NCBI GenBank assembly: GCA_030613605.1
Contig: JAUWLO010000092.1
Location: 1-7,918 of the forward strand
Source of the DNA: Gammaproteobacteria bacterium
GTDB taxonomy: Bacteria; Pseudomonadota; Gammaproteobacteria; SZUA-152
Direction of reading: 5' to 3'
DNA: 7,918 bases
In this document: piece by piece, positions 7,218-7,918 of the stretch
How the letters are laid out: every line of letters begins with the position of its first letter
Numbering within the stretch: position 1 is the first letter of the stretch
Notes under the pieces: model-generated
The model's database searches: none
What the model saw: the letters and a program-made list of their open reading frames with translations, nothing else
Told to the model about the DNA's origin: nothing
Program-made: the position numbers and the translations under genes

Positions 7218-7918
7218 TTGCACCGGCGAGTGTTTGTTTTTCTCGCCGCGTGTTTCATTTTTTCTGTGCAGGGTTCATCCCTGGCGAAAACCATCACACC
7301 CTTTGATACCTTTAATCAGAGTCCCATTATTCAAATCCATGGTCTGCCTGCCGTCGGCAGTGCAAGAGTGCTTTCGGCCGATCGTAGTCGCTATCGTCTA
7401 ACAACCAATATCACGAATAATTATACCGCCAGGCAACGGGGCGGTGAGGATGTATTGTTTGATGGCGAAACCAGGCGGCTAACATTTTCTTAAAACGAAG
7501 GTGTGGGTAAAGGTATGGAGTGGGGAATTCGCATTCCTTATGTTTCTCATGGCGAAGGCTCTCTGGATTCGTTTATTGAGGGATGGCATGACGCGTTCAG
7601 CTTGCCGCAGAGCGGCCGCGATGTAGTCCCTCGTGATCAATTGACCTACCGCTATACGCGTGATGGAAATACCCTGCTAAATCTTACGAGCTTCACCGAA
7701 GGCCTGGGCGATGTTCGTATCAATGGTGCCTGGCAATGGTATAGGGCTAAAACACCAGACTAAACGAACATTGCGTTGCGCGGGTCGCTAAGTTTACCGA
7801 CGGGGGATAGCAATAAGCTTCTGGGCAGTGGCGGGATAGATACCTCGCTCTGGGTCAGTGCTGATCGAGCTGCGCCGTGGTTTACCTTCCCCGGCAGTAT
7901 ATGGGGTGGTGCTGGCAT
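7218..7918 (+). pseudogene. DUF3187-like outer-membrane protein frame with two in-frame stops, cut by window end
   Basis: This frame reads as a DUF3187-type protein of unknown function, probably an outer-membrane barrel. The first 20-odd residues form a signal peptide (HRRVFVFLAAC, then SSLAK near the cleavage site). Family-like segments follow: NQSPIIQIHGLPAVGSARV, FDGETRRLTFS, EWGIRIPYVSHGEG, FIEGWHDAFSLPQSGRD, RDQLTYRYTRDG, GLGDVRINGAWQW, SLSLPTGDSNKLLGSGG. The frame is broken by TAA at 7491-7493 and again at 7761-7763, yet the phase never changes and family-like sequence runs straight through both stops to the window end. There is no ATG: TTG at 7218 has AAGG only three bases before it, and GTG at 7230 is the alternative. 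Both downstream pieces lack a signal peptide, so they are unlikely to work alone. It begins 21 bases after argH. Inference: a recent nonsense pseudogene, or base-call error; DUF3187 assignment is from memory of the family. Confidence 0.7.

Noticed and set aside
7503..7763. Stand-alone gene for the middle DUF3187-like piece
   Set aside because: It starts at a GTG just after an in-frame stop, lacks a signal peptide, and continues the same family-like protein in the same frame on both sides, so it is a fragment of one gene.

Overview
The window looks like chromosomal core sequence from a gammaproteobacterium. The Rep helicase and the AlgZ/AlgR pair next to argH are close to the Pseudomonas/Cellvibrionales versions. 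The base composition is moderate and genes are tightly packed with Shine-Dalgarno-type starts. The exact genus cannot be fixed by reading alone; a marine or cellulolytic relative of Pseudomonas (Cellvibrionaceae-like) is my inference. No tRNA, rRNA, CRISPR array, insertion sequence or phage gene was seen.

Layout from left to right: (1) a BASS-family sodium-coupled transporter on the minus strand (10-867). (2) A 208-bp divergent promoter region. (3) rep, the ATP-dependent 3'-5' DNA helicase (1076-3112, +). (4) A small exported thioredoxin-fold protein with a CPFC motif (3213-3746, +). (5) Convergent to it, the two-component pair algR (3787-4530, -) and algZ/fimS (4551-5672, -), transcribed as algZ then algR. 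(6) A 132-bp divergent region with a likely argH promoter and an 18-bp palindrome resembling an arginine box. (7) argH, argininosuccinate lyase (5805-7196, +). (8) From about 7218 to the window end, a reading frame resembling the DUF3187 outer-membrane family. It carries a signal peptide but no ATG start and is interrupted twice by in-frame TAA codons, with no frameshift.

The genes do not form one pathway. algZ-algR is a membrane sensor kinase plus LytTR response regulator; in Pseudomonas this pair controls twitching motility and exopolysaccharide. Its divergent placement against argH is the Pseudomonas arrangement, but the hemC gene that follows algR there is absent here. ArgH performs the last step of arginine synthesis, and Rep helps replication forks pass bound proteins. 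The most unusual item is the doubly interrupted DUF3187 frame. It is best explained as a recent pseudogene or as sequence error, with stop-codon readthrough a remote alternative. I found no convincing new biological system here.
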